Shown here one piece after another: positions 12,420 through 25,000 of a stretch of 64,000 nucleotides of DNA. The stretch lies in contig OU612065.1 in assembly GCA_914767715.1 (NCBI GenBank), forward strand, positions 6,264,001 to 6,328,000, given 5' to 3'. The notes below the pieces were generated by a model. It searched no databases, had not been told where the DNA came from, and was given only the letters and a program-made list of their open reading frames with translations. Numbering within the stretch: the stretch's first letter is position 1; each line of letters begins with the position of its first letter. Source of the DNA: Membranipora membranacea. Its lineage: Eukaryota > Bryozoa > Gymnolaemata > Cheilostomatida > Membraniporidae. Position numbers and translations under genes: made by a program.

Positions 12420-12739
12420 ACTCAATTCACTAGTTAGGGATCTTCCAACTGCGAACTGAGTGATCTGCAGTCACACAGATAAAAATAGACAATCTGAATG
12501 AGCTCTCCCCAGATGGTATGGCCTGTCATGGTTTTACTAAGAAAGCCACCCCAAATGCAGGATGGCATTTTGTAAATGCAACCACATGGGTTCTAGTTTT
12601 GGGCCAGCATTTTGTGGATTATTTCTCAGGTCATGTTTGTGTAGCGTGTATACACAATCCCCTCAGAACCCTTACCACAACTGTGGTTAATTTATTTGAA
12701 CATTGTTTTTCAAGGTTCAGAATCGATTTCACAGTAATT

Positions 12740-15700
12740 ATGGCTAATGCTAAGAAAAAGTGGAATAATGAGGAGAGGGAGCTGTTGGCCAAGCAGATGG
12801 ACCTTGACCTTCAAGAGTTCATAGCAGAGAAGATTGAGGCCAACAAAGATAAACCGAAGGAACCTTACAACTTTGATAAGATGATGGAAGTAGGTATTGT
12901 CTTGAAAGATCAGTGAAAAAAATAATTTAATATGCTGTAATGATGCTATGACCTAATGATGCTATAATTTCTAGGATTGTTGAATCATTGTTACTTACAT
13001 ATAAGAAATCCTGTGTACCGTAATAATTTATCAAAAGCATATCAACATATATTTCTCCCGCTTATAAGCGTAGCGATTAAAACGGGAGAGGTTTTTGCAA
13101 GAGAGCAAGGAACCTTTCAAAAACTGGCTATGATCATATTTATGGTTATGTGACGTCCCTTTTCCACTGATTCTGAACCTGCTGCTGGTCGACATGGTAA
13201 CATGTATCTGTTTATCTTTCATATCTATGTTTCAAGGAAATGGATAATCATCCTGCTTTTATGAATGAATGGGATCCATCCAAACCTGTGACTCCTGAAT
13301 TAGAGGCTCTTATACAGCTAAAATATGAAGAATGCGGTGATATCATAGGTATAGTACAAATTGAACACTAGCAACTGCAAAACATCCTCAGAATTTACCA
13401 TAATTTTATCTCCAATACTATTATTTCTCAGCCTACTGGTATGTATGTAGCTTTATGTATGTAGCTTTATTTCGACCATGGAACCATTTAGATGCGTAGA
13501 CATTCAAAATTACCATTATAGGTCTTCTGGTATAAGAAATGGAGAGAGCGTCAATTGTAAAAATGAAAAATATTTTTCTGAAAGAAAAATTGTAAAGATC
13601 TTGCATTCCAGAAATTGATCAGAGGGGATTTTGCCCTGAGTTGAGTTCTGGTTTGGGGCTTTGTTATTGATGTTTTGCACACATGTGATGGACGCGCTGA
13701 AACTGATGGTTTGTGCCTTTGGTTTTGTTCATGCAGACTATGGTTGATGTTCGTATTGATGTTAGAGGTATGCTGTTGGTAATGCTGCTGCATAAGGTCT
13801 AATATAGGTGTTATCTGACAGCGCGCCACTCTATCCATGTAATCGGTTGTGTCTGGCTTTATGATTTTCAAAGCCAGGTTTTCTTTTCTTTCCACCCTTA
13901 GCCTCTGAGTTTGAGATGTCATGGAGAACCATGCTGGCACTGCATAAAGTATGGTTGGTCGTATACATGCAATATAAAAGTTTCTCTGTAGGTTAAAAGG
14001 AATGCCTGATCTCTTGAGGTCTAGCAGGGTGTATATAAGTTTTCTGGTCTTTTCTGCTATGTTGTCCACATGTTGCTTGAAGGTGAGATGCTTGTTGATA
14101 GTAATACCAAGGAATTTTGTAGCATCTTCAGCAGTTATTGTCTCTCCTTGCATTGTGAACTGATCAGGCGGTGGTACGTGGTGGTTGTGGATATTACTGA
14201 AGTTTATTATCACTGACTTCCGCGGATTTCCAATCATATTGTGCTGATCACACCAGGCTGTCACCTCATTGATAGTAGTCTGGAGTTCTCTTCTGCAATT
14301 GGTTGTTGAATTCGGCGTGAGCGTCAGATCATCAGCATATTTAACTGTTGAGGATGAGGTAGCTTTCAGAGAATCTATGTATAACAGCCAGAAGAGGGGA
14401 CCTAATAGCGTGCCTTGTGGGGTACCATTTTTAGTCTTCAGGGTCGAGCTGGTATGTGAGCCAAGCTGTACACGTTGTGTGCGCTCTGAGAGAGAGCTAT
14501 GTACGATAGACACTAGATTCTTGTTGGTACAGCGCTCAGCCAGCTTTTCTACTAGTTTTGATTTGTCCATCCTGTCAAATGCCTTTGACATGTCCAAAAA
14601 GCCTACTGGGATGGATTTGGCATCTGGTTGATATAACATTTCAGTCCATTTATCTACAGCGGTCATGACAGCATTGGTGGTTGACTTGCCCTTTTGGTAG
14701 GCAAACTGATCACTACTAATTGATGGTAACACACAATCAGAATAAAGATATACAATTAGCTCTCTCTAAAATTTTACCAAGGTTCCAAAGCAATGAGATA
14801 GGCCGAAAATCTGATGCGCTTGCTACATACTTGGTTTTCTCAAAAGGCAATATTTCTGATTGCTTCCAAATAAGTGGAAATACACCTTCTCTAAAACAAT
14901 GGTTTATGAGATCACATACTGGGACGCACAAGTCTTCATGACAGAGCTTAGACACCCAAGCATGGAAGTCTGAGGAGCAGGTTGATTTACCGGGATCGAT
15001 GTCATGTAGCCACTTCTTCACCTGCCCTATACTGACTTCTAGCGGATGTTCTGGCAGACTAGATAATAGAGACTCGATATCCAATGCTGATGACTCCCCT
15101 GCTATATCAATAAAGTACTTGTTTACCGTCTCTGCTGCCTTGGCTGTTGGTTGGTGTTCTCCATCGAGGGTGTATATCGGTTTTGTGGTTTTCCGTTTGT
15201 GTTTGTTTGTGAGTGTGTGGACTACCTGCCATGTAGTTTTGGAGTTGTTCTCTCCTAGCTTTTCTGTAATCCAATCTTGCTTAGCTTTTCTTAGTTGATC
15301 ACGTAAAAGCCGTGTAAACAGAGTGGTTCGCTTTTGGTTTTTCTTTGCCTTGATTGATTTGTTTTTGGCATTTCGAAGTTTTTGAGACAGTTCATTAAAC
15401 CAAGGTGTCTTCCTTTTGGGTGGTTTTATGATCTGAATCGGGCAGTGTTTATCCACAACATCAGTAATGTTCTCTGTAAGGCTTCAGCTTTAAAATCAGC
15501 GTTAGAGATATCCGTGATGTAAGACCAGTCAATCAGTGCGATATCGTGGCTTATTTTCTCTCTCGCTGTTCTATTCACCTTTCGATAGGTTACTCTCTCG
15601 GCTTGGTCTGGGGCAAAGTTTATCCTCGGAATGTAGACAACATCATGGTCACTGTCTTGAAGGGAGCTAACTTCTCAGCTGTAGTTTGTTTCATCTCACG

Positions 15701-18700
15701 TATGTTTGCATAGATCTTATCTAGATAAGCCTCACCTCGCGTTGGGAAATGGGCAATATTTGTCAAATTGAAGAGAGTCTCAATGTCAGGGATTTGTAGG
15801 TGGTTAAAATCCCCGCCAATCACAAAATTTTCCGTGTACTTTGTAGCGAGTTTTACCATTGTTTCTGATAGATGGCGTAGAATCTCATCAGTTTCTTGTG
15901 AGTTACGAAATTTTTGATGGTAGATACAGCCATATATTGTACATCTACCCTTGTGAGATACATTTACCCAAACGGTGCTGTCCTTCTTGGTTGAATGACG
16001 AAGAACAGTTTTAGCAGAGAGGCTTTCATGAGTAAAAATACCTACTCCCCTCCGACACGTCCTGCACTACAATGTGAGCAGTGAAGTTTGTATCCGTCTA
16101 ATATCCGAGTTGACTCCTTACTCTCAGTCAGCCATGTTTCTGTTAACATGACCACCTGAGGAGTTTTCTCCTCCAACACAAGTTTGAGTTCGTCAAATTT
16201 TTCCAGGGTTATAGATCGGCAATTAGTCAATAATATTGCAGGCGTTTCATTGGTATGTGGCTTTGTCATCTTCGGTGCAGTTGACCCTGGTCTCTTGTCT
16301 GTGCGGAACTCAGGTATCGTTATGAGATGATTACTCAGCTTTCCTGATGACTTGTCACTGTAATAAGTAATCATGGTAGTAGGTACAGGTAGTTTAATGA
16401 CTGAATTCATTGAACTGGATATTTTATCAGCATTAGAGTAACATTTTGCAGAATAGATAGCTCAATCTATATCATGGAAGATATTACTCATGACAAATAA
16501 AAGCATGCATCCTTTTATGCTTTTATGCAAGGCCTTTACTTCTCATTGCAATTGAGTAAAAAAATTCCGTCAACTGTTCAATTATATACACAGTAGTTTA
16601 AGCGCTCAAACGGTGCAAGATGCTGGTAGAGGCATTTCATTATCAAGTGGTTGATAATGAAATGCCTCTACCAGCATTGAGTTTAAGCGCTCAAACGGTG
16701 CAAGATGCCTCTACCAGCATCTTGCACCGTTTGAGCGCTTAAACTATAAACACAGTTATGTATGATCTTATGTATAGTGAGGAGAAAGGCGAGCAGTTCA
16801 GATACTGGTTATGGGTATTGGTTGTTAATATAAAAAAAATTTTAAACCTGATTTTGTGCTAAGTTAACTTAGGCTATATGCACGCGATGCCATAGCCTTC
16901 CAGAACTTTGAAAACAATGTTTTCTTATCGTTCGATCATTGTAGACAAGGCTACAAACTACAAAGATGATGGTAATGTTAATTTCAAAGCCAGTAAATAC
17001 CGATGGGCGATTGACAACTATAATGTAGCAATCCAGTGCAGGTGTCCAGATAAATTGCTCAATGCTGTTTGCTACACAAATCGAGCCGCCGCACATTTCA
17101 GGCTGGGTAAGTCGTATTACATGGTAACGTTTGTCACAACACAGTTTTTGTGTTATATGGTACATCACAATATTACATTTAGCGCTTGTCACATACATCA
17201 TCTGACATATAGCAGGTGCTTCAAACATCCAATTGATGAACTGTCTTCTAAAGTTAATATTCATTTGAAAAACCTTATCTGCACAATATTGCTTTATTCT
17301 CAAACTTCTTTGATTATGTAGGTAATTTCAGATCATCATTCCACGATGTCGTTTTTGCCCGAAAGTTTGTACCTGATCATATGAAGGCTATTGTACGAGG
17401 TAAGCAACAAACAATGGCGTTTCAATAGTGTACCGCCTGAAGCTGTTGCTGTGTCACAGATCACAGGCTTGATTGTACTATTAACCTTATATAGATACCT
17501 CAGATCATATGGTTGCGTGATGATGTTGATTACTTTAATAAATATGAATTATGAGGAACATTATACACCGTTACTAATTTGTAGGTAAAACAGCCATTTT
17601 ACCAACAAATTCTCTGTGTCCAAGTCCAAAGTTACAAGCTGACACTCTCAACTTGAGGTTTTTTGATATATATTCATAAAAATGTGTTTCCTTTTCAATC
17701 ATTTTTATAATAAGACATCTTGCTGATTTTCAGGGTCACAGTGTGCACAGAAGATGTCTAAATATGACGTCGCTCTAAGATGGATAGAGGATGGTCTTCT
17801 CTTAGATCCATCGCATGCAGAGCTCCTCAAACTGCGAAGTGCTTGTGAAAAATCTAAAGTAAGTACATCTCACAATAAGATTAATTGTTCATTTTATATA
17901 AAAAAAGGTTTAGTTTGTGTGTCATAGAAGGTTTTCTGAATCAAAAATCTTTATTATCTTATCACAAACGGTTTTTCCTATGCTGCATGGGTACCCATAT
18001 GACGAGAGAACAACTCCGAACAGAGGCTTAAATTAGAGCTCAGAAAACTTTCTGTTGTCTTTATTTGAGTTATCAAGTTCAAAGCCCAATCAAAGTTCTT
18101 GAGTATCAGAATGTAGAGGTAGCGTCTGGTAAGATTAACAGACAGGCATTCAGACCAAAACAATGGAGCTGCGTTTATATTTCCAAACGATTGGGTCCCC
18201 TACTCAACATCCGATTTTCTTTTTCTATGAGTTTTCATTGAACGCATGCTTTATGACATTACTACAAAGTACCAACAAAACAATGAAAATTGGTGGCTGA
18301 GTTAGTTGTAAAATAAACACAGTGTAATAATTTTTTTTACAAAGAAGTCTGTTTAGACCTGTCTATGTTAGGGTTTGACATCGTGTATTGCTTAGATTGA
18401 TTAGTTTTGAGAAAAGTAAGTTCGAGTCACTAGGATGGACCAGCGATATATGTGTGCAGCGGACCATATAGACAACCTATAACTCCATGTTCATTTCTAT
18501 CTGGTCAGATTATTTCTAGCATATTTTAAAAATTCGAATTTCGCTTTCATTTCTTGTTGCTCCCATTCTACTTGTAAGCCTAGGGTGGCTCGAGGGTTGG
18601 TAACTCAAAATAATCATGCTAAACTTGTTCTATGAATTAGTCATTGTTATGTAGATCTTATTGGCTGTAATCAATTCACCCATACATAAATGTAACAGCT

Positions 18701-20540
18701 TTTGGAACTCAGAGGCTTTTATTTCCCAACTTGAGATGTACATTTATACATTCCGTAAAGGAAAATTCTGAGGACTGTGAGAGGAATCTGTGATAGCATG
18801 TATGATGGTAGTCATTTTCCACTATTTCAGAAAGATCAGGAGAGAGATAACAGGAAAGAAGCTGCCAAAGAAAGAAAACTTGAGCAGAAAAGGAAGATCC
18901 TGCTGGAAGCAATCAAGGTATGCCCTCATGTGATACTGAAGTACTACTGGTATAGGAAGCAAAGTTTTGCATTTGCACCCAATATCATAGTGGTGATTAA
19001 AATTAATGCTCAAAGTGTTGGTTCATAAAGTGACCAGGAGCAGGAATATGTTTAAAATTAGATTATTGTTAAATGTTAAGAAATATAGCAACATGATTTA
19101 TGCCCTATCGAATAATTGTCTGATTAATTTTAGACTCGAGGTATAACATTACGAGGAGTAGGCGGAGATGAGCTGGATAGTGATGAGTCTGGTACTGAGG
19201 AATGGGAAAGTCTGTTTGGTAACAGATCAAACACTGAGGCAGCCAGTGCTCGCGTGTTTGCAGATGATTTTGGTACCATGCACTGGCCTATACTCTTCAT
19301 GTATCCTGAATTTACTCAAACAGATCTCATCTCTCAGGTTTGATAACTAGTAATCTGCTCTCATTACTTGGTGCTGAGTCTTTATCAGAGGATTTGGGAC
19401 ACTTTTTCTCTTTGGAAAAATTCTGAAAATACAGTTGCATGCAAGAAATCCTTGTTGTTATAAGGTATTACTTGTCCCATATTTACAGAAAAGGGAAGAC
19501 AAAAACAGTGTAAAATGGGAGAGACTGAAAGATTTTTAATGTAATGGACAATTATCACTATGGTTAACACAATGAAATTTAAACTAAAACATGCTTGAGT
19601 TCTATGGGTCCCTGAGACCTGAACCCAGGTTGATCCGAGTTACCTTCTCAAAGACAAGACAAACTAAAAACATGAACTTTATGGTATATTGATATTATTG
19701 TTCACTTACTATTTATCACTTTGTTGTTGTTACCTGATATCATCTTTCAAACCTGCTACCTTCTTAACTGCATGTTTGACCTCTCATATTTTCTTGTCAG
19801 GCTAACGAAACGACTCGAGTAATAGATCTGTTATATCAGATGTTTGGACCGGAGACCCCTCCTGCCGATTGGGACAATGATAATAAATATAAACTGGAAA
19901 GACTACAGGTGAGACTGTTCAAATATTCAATATCTTGAATTTCATATCATTTTAAAACCGCAACTTAATGAGTTAAAGTTGATCAGCAACGCATTTTTTT
20001 AAGAGACACAACGCTCTTTGCATGATGGAGGCATGATAGCGCGACTGACTTTGTCATTATCTAACATGTGAGATCCTTGGTCCTTGGATCCTGCTCTGAG
20101 AACTTATGTGTATGAGAACCCTGTTGTGAGTGATGTGTCATGCCTCTATATTACCCTATCTTCAGACAAATAAATGTTCCACTTGTGTTCAGGTATACTT
20201 TGAAAATCGTGACGAAGAAGCTTTGTACTTTGTTGAGCCTGATACAACGATCAAAGGCTTGCTAAGTCACAACAAGTGAGTAGCTGGTTATAATGATTAC
20301 AATATGAAAATATCTCACCTCAAACATTTGTGAAAAATATTTTGTCCTATTTGTTGCTCTAAAATGAACTTTCAATTCGACTCGGCATTCTTTGTGAAAA
20401 TTTGAGTACCTTTTAGAGATGCAATGCTATTTCAACTTTATTTTAGATACACTGTGTACGGAGGACTACCTAATCTGATAGTGGTGGTTAGAGACTCAGA
20501 TTTCGCTAAACAATTTCTTATCAAATACAAAGTCAAATGA
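12740..20540 (+). CDS. TTC4: Tetratricopeptide repeat protein 4 (Hsp90 co-chaperone)
   Basis: Ten exons: 12740-12889, 13237-13348, 16945-17106, 17322-17399, 17734-17858, 18831-18917, 19134-19337, 19801-19908, 20193-20275, 20447-20540. They total exactly 401 codons (400 residues), near the usual 385-390. The N-terminal segment has the family block HPAFMNEWDP. A TPR region starts at DKATNYKDDGNVNFKASKYR and includes YTNRAAAHFRLGNFRSS and HMKAIVRG. A charged helix (residues about 215-245) leads to the C-terminal wheel domain (WPILFMYPEF, QTDLISQ, KYKLERLQVYFENRDEEALYFV). TTC4 binds Hsp90/Hsp70 through its TPRs and is linked to replication and nuclear transport in other animals. I chose the Met at 12740 because upstream codons look like UTR. 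Intron 2 (about 3.6 kb) contains a dead LINE and a foldback repeat; neither breaks the exons. Confidence 0.93.
13440..16420 (-). mobile_element. Broken non-LTR retrotransposon (CR1/L2-like) in TTC4 intron 2
   Basis: On the minus strand, endonuclease pieces (16410-16042 with TETWLTESKES; 15859-15620 with NFVIGGDFNHLQIPD) precede a linker and RT start (15456-14737, FRPISLLWNLGKILER). The main RT block follows (14732-13551: QFAYQKGKSTTNAV, GFLDMSKAFDR, NGTPQGTLLGPLFWLLYI, VKYADDLTL). The pieces sit in different frames, with a frameshift near 14735 and further breaks in the endonuclease, so the copy is dead. Its 3' end is followed by two copies of a 14-bp unit (AAAGCTACATACAT read in element sense, about 13440-13473), as in the short 3' tails of CR1/L2 elements. 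The clade is inferred from motif style only. It is antisense to TTC4. Confidence 0.8.
16595..16745. mobile_element. Nested foldback repeat
   Basis: A 29-bp word X (AGTTTAAGCGCTCAAACGGT, then GCAAGATGC) occurs at 16595-16623, again directly at 16680-16708, and inverted at 16717-16745. Between the first two copies lies a near-perfect hairpin: 16621-16646, a four-base loop, and 16651-16676. The last two X copies flank an 8-base spacer and form a second hairpin. All copies are essentially identical. It is non-coding and lies in TTC4 intron 2, just 3' of the LINE remnant. Confidence 0.8.
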
Positions 20541-22070
20541 ATCTACTCAGCTATAAAGGGTGCTAGCTATCACATGTAAGTCACGAGTCCTTATAAGACT
20601 GCTGTGTGACTTTTGCTAATTATTTTTACATACATGTTCCTGATTTTCTGGTTAACCTTTCAACATTGCTTCTTGTTCTTTTATCTGGCAGTAAGCAAAT
20701 CAGATTTCTAACTGTGGAGTATCTACTTTCATGTATTTGGTAGTTTTGACAACTCATCAGCGATCCTTAGGAGAAAGTTTCGCACACCATTAATAGTTAA
20801 TTGAGGAGTACTTGTGATTTTTGATTAATTCAACATATTTCTTGTCTTGAACTGTTCTGTCGCCGTGCAAGTTCATAAACTGGGATTTGGTACATCAAAA
20901 ATTAGTAGTTGATTATCCTTTGTGTGAGGGTTGACAACTCCAAAATACATCTCCTTGTTTAAGCTATGATCAACCAGGGAGAATCAACAAGCAACACGCT
21001 TACTGTTGCTGTTACTCCTTGCTATGATCAACTCCCTAGATCAACAGTAATCTGACCATTTTTAGCCCCAGAGACCATGTATGGTTTATTCTCAGAGATT
21101 TAACATTCACTATAGTTTCATATGAGCAATGATTTAATTGTCGGTGACTGTTGGCTGGAAGGCATCTTATTATGTTGCATGTTATCATTATTGTCAGTGA
21201 TTATTTGGGATAGCTGTAGGCTTATCATAATGCATAGTCATGGTCAGATTTTAATCTTTTGCTTATCTAGAACTATATGAGATTGTTAGTGTACCATTTT
21301 TTAATTCACTAATCTTGTTTAAATACATGTACAGACAACACTCCGCCAAAACTGTCTACATAACTTTGCATAATCATGTAAGGGAAGTATTTTCACCCTC
21401 GGGTGCTTGAAACTCGCTGAAACAATTGATCTAGAAAGTTCGAAACTCGGTAACCTATTGCGCCATCTCACCATCCCTAAAAAGGATGGGTTGATGACAC
21501 TTAATAGCTAGGGCGTCACCATGTCAGCAGATAAGCTGCATTTGTCAGGGTCTTATCATTAGAGGGAGCAACTCAGAAAGCAGACTTGGTATCAAGAACA
21601 TTTTTAGTCTCTCAACAAACAGATCATTACACTTATATGCATTGGATATCCAACTACACGGTTATACTTATAGACATTAGGCATTGCTAAAACAAGTGTT
21701 TTTGAGATTTTTTGTAAATTGGTTGTTACTTCCAACTGAACTACTAGTACTGCTCTCTTGTTTGGCATAAAAAGCGCAATATTGATATAATGACTCTCTT
21801 CACTATCAATCACTTAAATCTGTGTTATCACATCACTCCCAGCTTGATGCTTCAGTAAAGGATATAATTATAGGGTATCTGTATGTCCCTATAAGATCAC
21901 ACATAATATCATATGCAAAACACAGACATTCCTTCTTTGTATAGCCTCTTTTATGGTGGCCTTCTGTTCCCTGTCATAAAGCATGACAACTTTTAAACTA
22001 GGAGTAAATCACTGGTTTTAAACACCCCTAAGTGTCTATCGCAGTGGTATAGTTTTCACCCAGTCTTCAC
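20541..22070. other. Intergenic region between TTC4 and the CUB/Sushi gene
   Basis: Both neighbours point right, so this should hold the TTC4 3' UTR and the receptor promoter. I see ACTCCTTG/ATGATCAAC repeat words at about 20930-21060 and a weak minus-strand tRNA-like stretch at about 21400-21480. No exon was supported. Confidence 0.45.
21400..21480 (-). other. Possible degenerate tRNA-like sequence
   Basis: On the minus strand an A-box match TGGCGCAATAGG (21454-21465) is followed about 40 bp later by GAGTTTCAAGC (21405-21415), an imperfect B box. No acceptor stem forms. It may be an old SINE head or chance. Confidence 0.25.
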
Positions 22071-25000
22071 ATGGAAAAAGATCTCCGTCCTTGGAATTAT
22101 CTCAATATGAAATATCTGCTTCTGTGCATACTGATTTTGGGTAAGTAACTCAAGTGTCTTACGCACTATTATTATTATGATCACGTGTGCAAAGCAATTT
22201 TTCCTTAGTAATTCATTATTTCAATATTTTGTCATTTTATTGCATTATCTCCTTGTTTTTAATCTTTTTGCAAAAACTTTGGAAGCTGACAGGATCTTCA
22301 TCTTCATTAACTATTGTTGTTGTATATTTTTAGCCCACTTCAGCTCATTTTCGTATGCATATAATGAGAGATATCAAGTTTGTACAGAGACAGTCCATGT
22401 CACCCAGAATGATTTTGTTATTTCTCCCCTGTTCTGGTCCACATCTGATAACAACTGTACCACACGATTAGAGGTAAGTCAGTAATCGTCTCTGTGAAAG
22501 GATGTTCCTGTTACATGTGTATCATAAATGCACAGCTTTCCGATTTTTTCGAGGTGCGGAATTGTGCTTTCCATACCTGCAAGGGTTATTATAACCAAAG
22601 AGTGGCAGCAACTCGTGGTTACTCCCTTTTCAAACTTTTCTGTTTCACATCTTCCCAGGCTGTCCACTTGCTGATGTATCAGCTCAGTTTTCTGCCCACC
22701 AAGAACTGTACCACCTAACAACATTTCAATGTTTATGTTTAATGTTTATTACTTTTGACAGCGTGGTCTATTCGAGAATAATACAGAGATTGTATTGAGG
22801 GTATTCAAGCTAGTGATCAGTAGCTCTATGAACTATGGATGTATTGACAAGATCTGGTTCAGTTATCCGGACAGTGGGGTGACAACTACACCCATATGTC
22901 GGCGCCAGAGCATCCCGTCAATATTCCAGGCTGTAGGGACGAGTATAGACATCCACTTGGAATCTTCTACTTTGACTGGACAGTTCGAAATCAACTTGTC
23001 AGGTATGTAATCTGAAATATTAAGACTTTTTCTACTAGCTAGCGCCATACTGTGTAATATCAGAATGAAGAGTGAGCGCATCGTACTGCAAATATAATGC
23101 TAAGGGAAGTGTCTTGTGGATGGGGTTTTTGCAGAATGGTAGGTGGAGAAAAATGGTAATGCAAACTGATCAGTGGTGGTGTATGCCAAACAACTGTATA
23201 CATTTTTAAAATTGTATACTATATTTACAATATTTCTGCAAATCACAGGGTTGTGTCTTTTTTGGCTGGCTTTAGTTGCATAATTCTTGCTTCTTGCGTG
23301 ATACATGTATTACATACCCACTCATAACTTATATCGCTTTGCTACCAAACAGAGCTAGTGCCCAAGGCATATATTACATCTCATACCATGGTGAAAAGCT
23401 TGCTAATAGACATTTGATATATTTTGTTTGAACGATTGGTTTGCTCCAAGTTGGTGCAATACTTCATGGGTTTGGTCAAGTCCCCCAGGCATTATCTGAG
23501 CTATCGGAATGGTAGAGTTTTATCACCTTTCTGATCTCAGTAGAAAATGGCTATGGGCGCAACTGTGCCCAGATCATTAGTTGGAATGCTATCTGTCATT
23601 TTATTTTATGGCTATATGTAATACTATCAATTCTCCTATATAATGACTTTCAACATCGCAATATGTTCCCACAAGCCAAGATCTAGTTAATTTAGGTTGG
23701 AGCGTTTGCGGCTTTTACAGACCGGCTAACGGGTGCACAACTACATGTACATACCTCCCTCTCTCCTCTCCTTTGAATGAAGCTTAGTTGTGCAGCCTTA
23801 TCAGTCGCCTTTAAATGGTTTGCCAGCAGCCCTTCACCCTCTGTGTTATCATAAATCTTTGCAATTTTCTTCGCGCAATAAACTTAAAATAACATTGGGG
23901 GAAATTTGTTGTCTAATGTTACAGTTGCTTACGTCAAGAGTATTTGTGAAGGGGATTTTTTGGATCTGAGGTCTGCGACTACCGGATATCTGAAGACTAA
24001 GAATTATCCTCTCTATGATGAGATTACGTGCTCTCAGATTGTACATGTAAATCCTGGACAACGTCTCTATTTCAGCTTCTTGGATCAAAAGTGGGTAATT
24101 CATAAACATGTAGAATTATTTGATTATTTTTCAGGGATCTGTCAGGTGTTACTCTTGGGGATCGGGGACATATTTTACGTATTTTTGATATTGGAGCTTG
24201 ATAGGGACATGCTGTAGTATTCAGAAATTGATAACAGCAATTTTGTTCGGTGCCAGAGTGACCAAAATATTGTATGCCAGTTCCGAGGGTTCGTTGAGTT
24301 AGTGTATTTTTAACCTGTACTCTCTCCTGTATAAAGACTTCTGGGATGTGATACCAGAGCTAACTGTGATTCAGACGGCTACCTTCGACTCAACGGAGAA
24401 TGTGGATGTACGGCTCCCATCCTCCTCTCAGAGCTTCACGATGTCAGATTAGAGTATGCTAATAAAGCTGTCAAACCCGGCAGGATGGTGTACTTTGAAG
24501 GTGAGGATATAAACTAATCCTAAGTGGCTTCGTGAATGAGCAGCTTCTGCGGATAAATACATCATTGTATATTTACATTCACGCTCTCTCAAATCGAATG
24601 TTTATTTTCTCACAGTGGTTCAAACGGCTTTGCATCATCATACCGGGTTGTGACAACAGAATAATATAAGTATGTGTCATATCTCTATTTTAGTGTATGG
24701 CTGTAAGATTTCTGATATGGAGCTTATAAACGCTAATGTTGCAATGATCGCTGGTACATATAAAGCCGATGTGCAGTGCTATGTAGGGAACTACATGTCT
24801 CAGGAAACGATGGAAAATACAGTCATAAACATATGTGACTTTAATACAGAAACATGGTCAATACAGTCGATAAAATGCGCTCGTAAGTTTTTTATAGACG
24901 GAGGCGCGGTGTCCTGATGAAATTTTTTGTCTGTATGTCTGTCTCACTGGCTAGACTTGAGAAGTAAATTATACAGCAGTTGATAGTTGCTATGCTGTTA

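Larger units (their letters stand above)
8479..12739. other. Gene-free region rich in small repeats
   Basis: This lies between the 5' ends of TRAPPC2L (-) and TTC4 (+). No exon with family similarity and splice support was found. It holds a minus-strand tRNA-like sequence near 9500-9565, inverted-repeat elements at 9563-9674, 10043-10194 and about 12291-12419, and a cluster of CAAGGAGT/ACTCCTTG motifs at 11205-11425. The final 100-200 bp should contain the TTC4 promoter and 5' UTR. Confidence 0.5.

Noticed and set aside
12518-12739. N-terminal extension of TTC4 in the same frame
   Set aside because: The extension does not resemble the family, and the ATG at 12740 gives the expected start and length.
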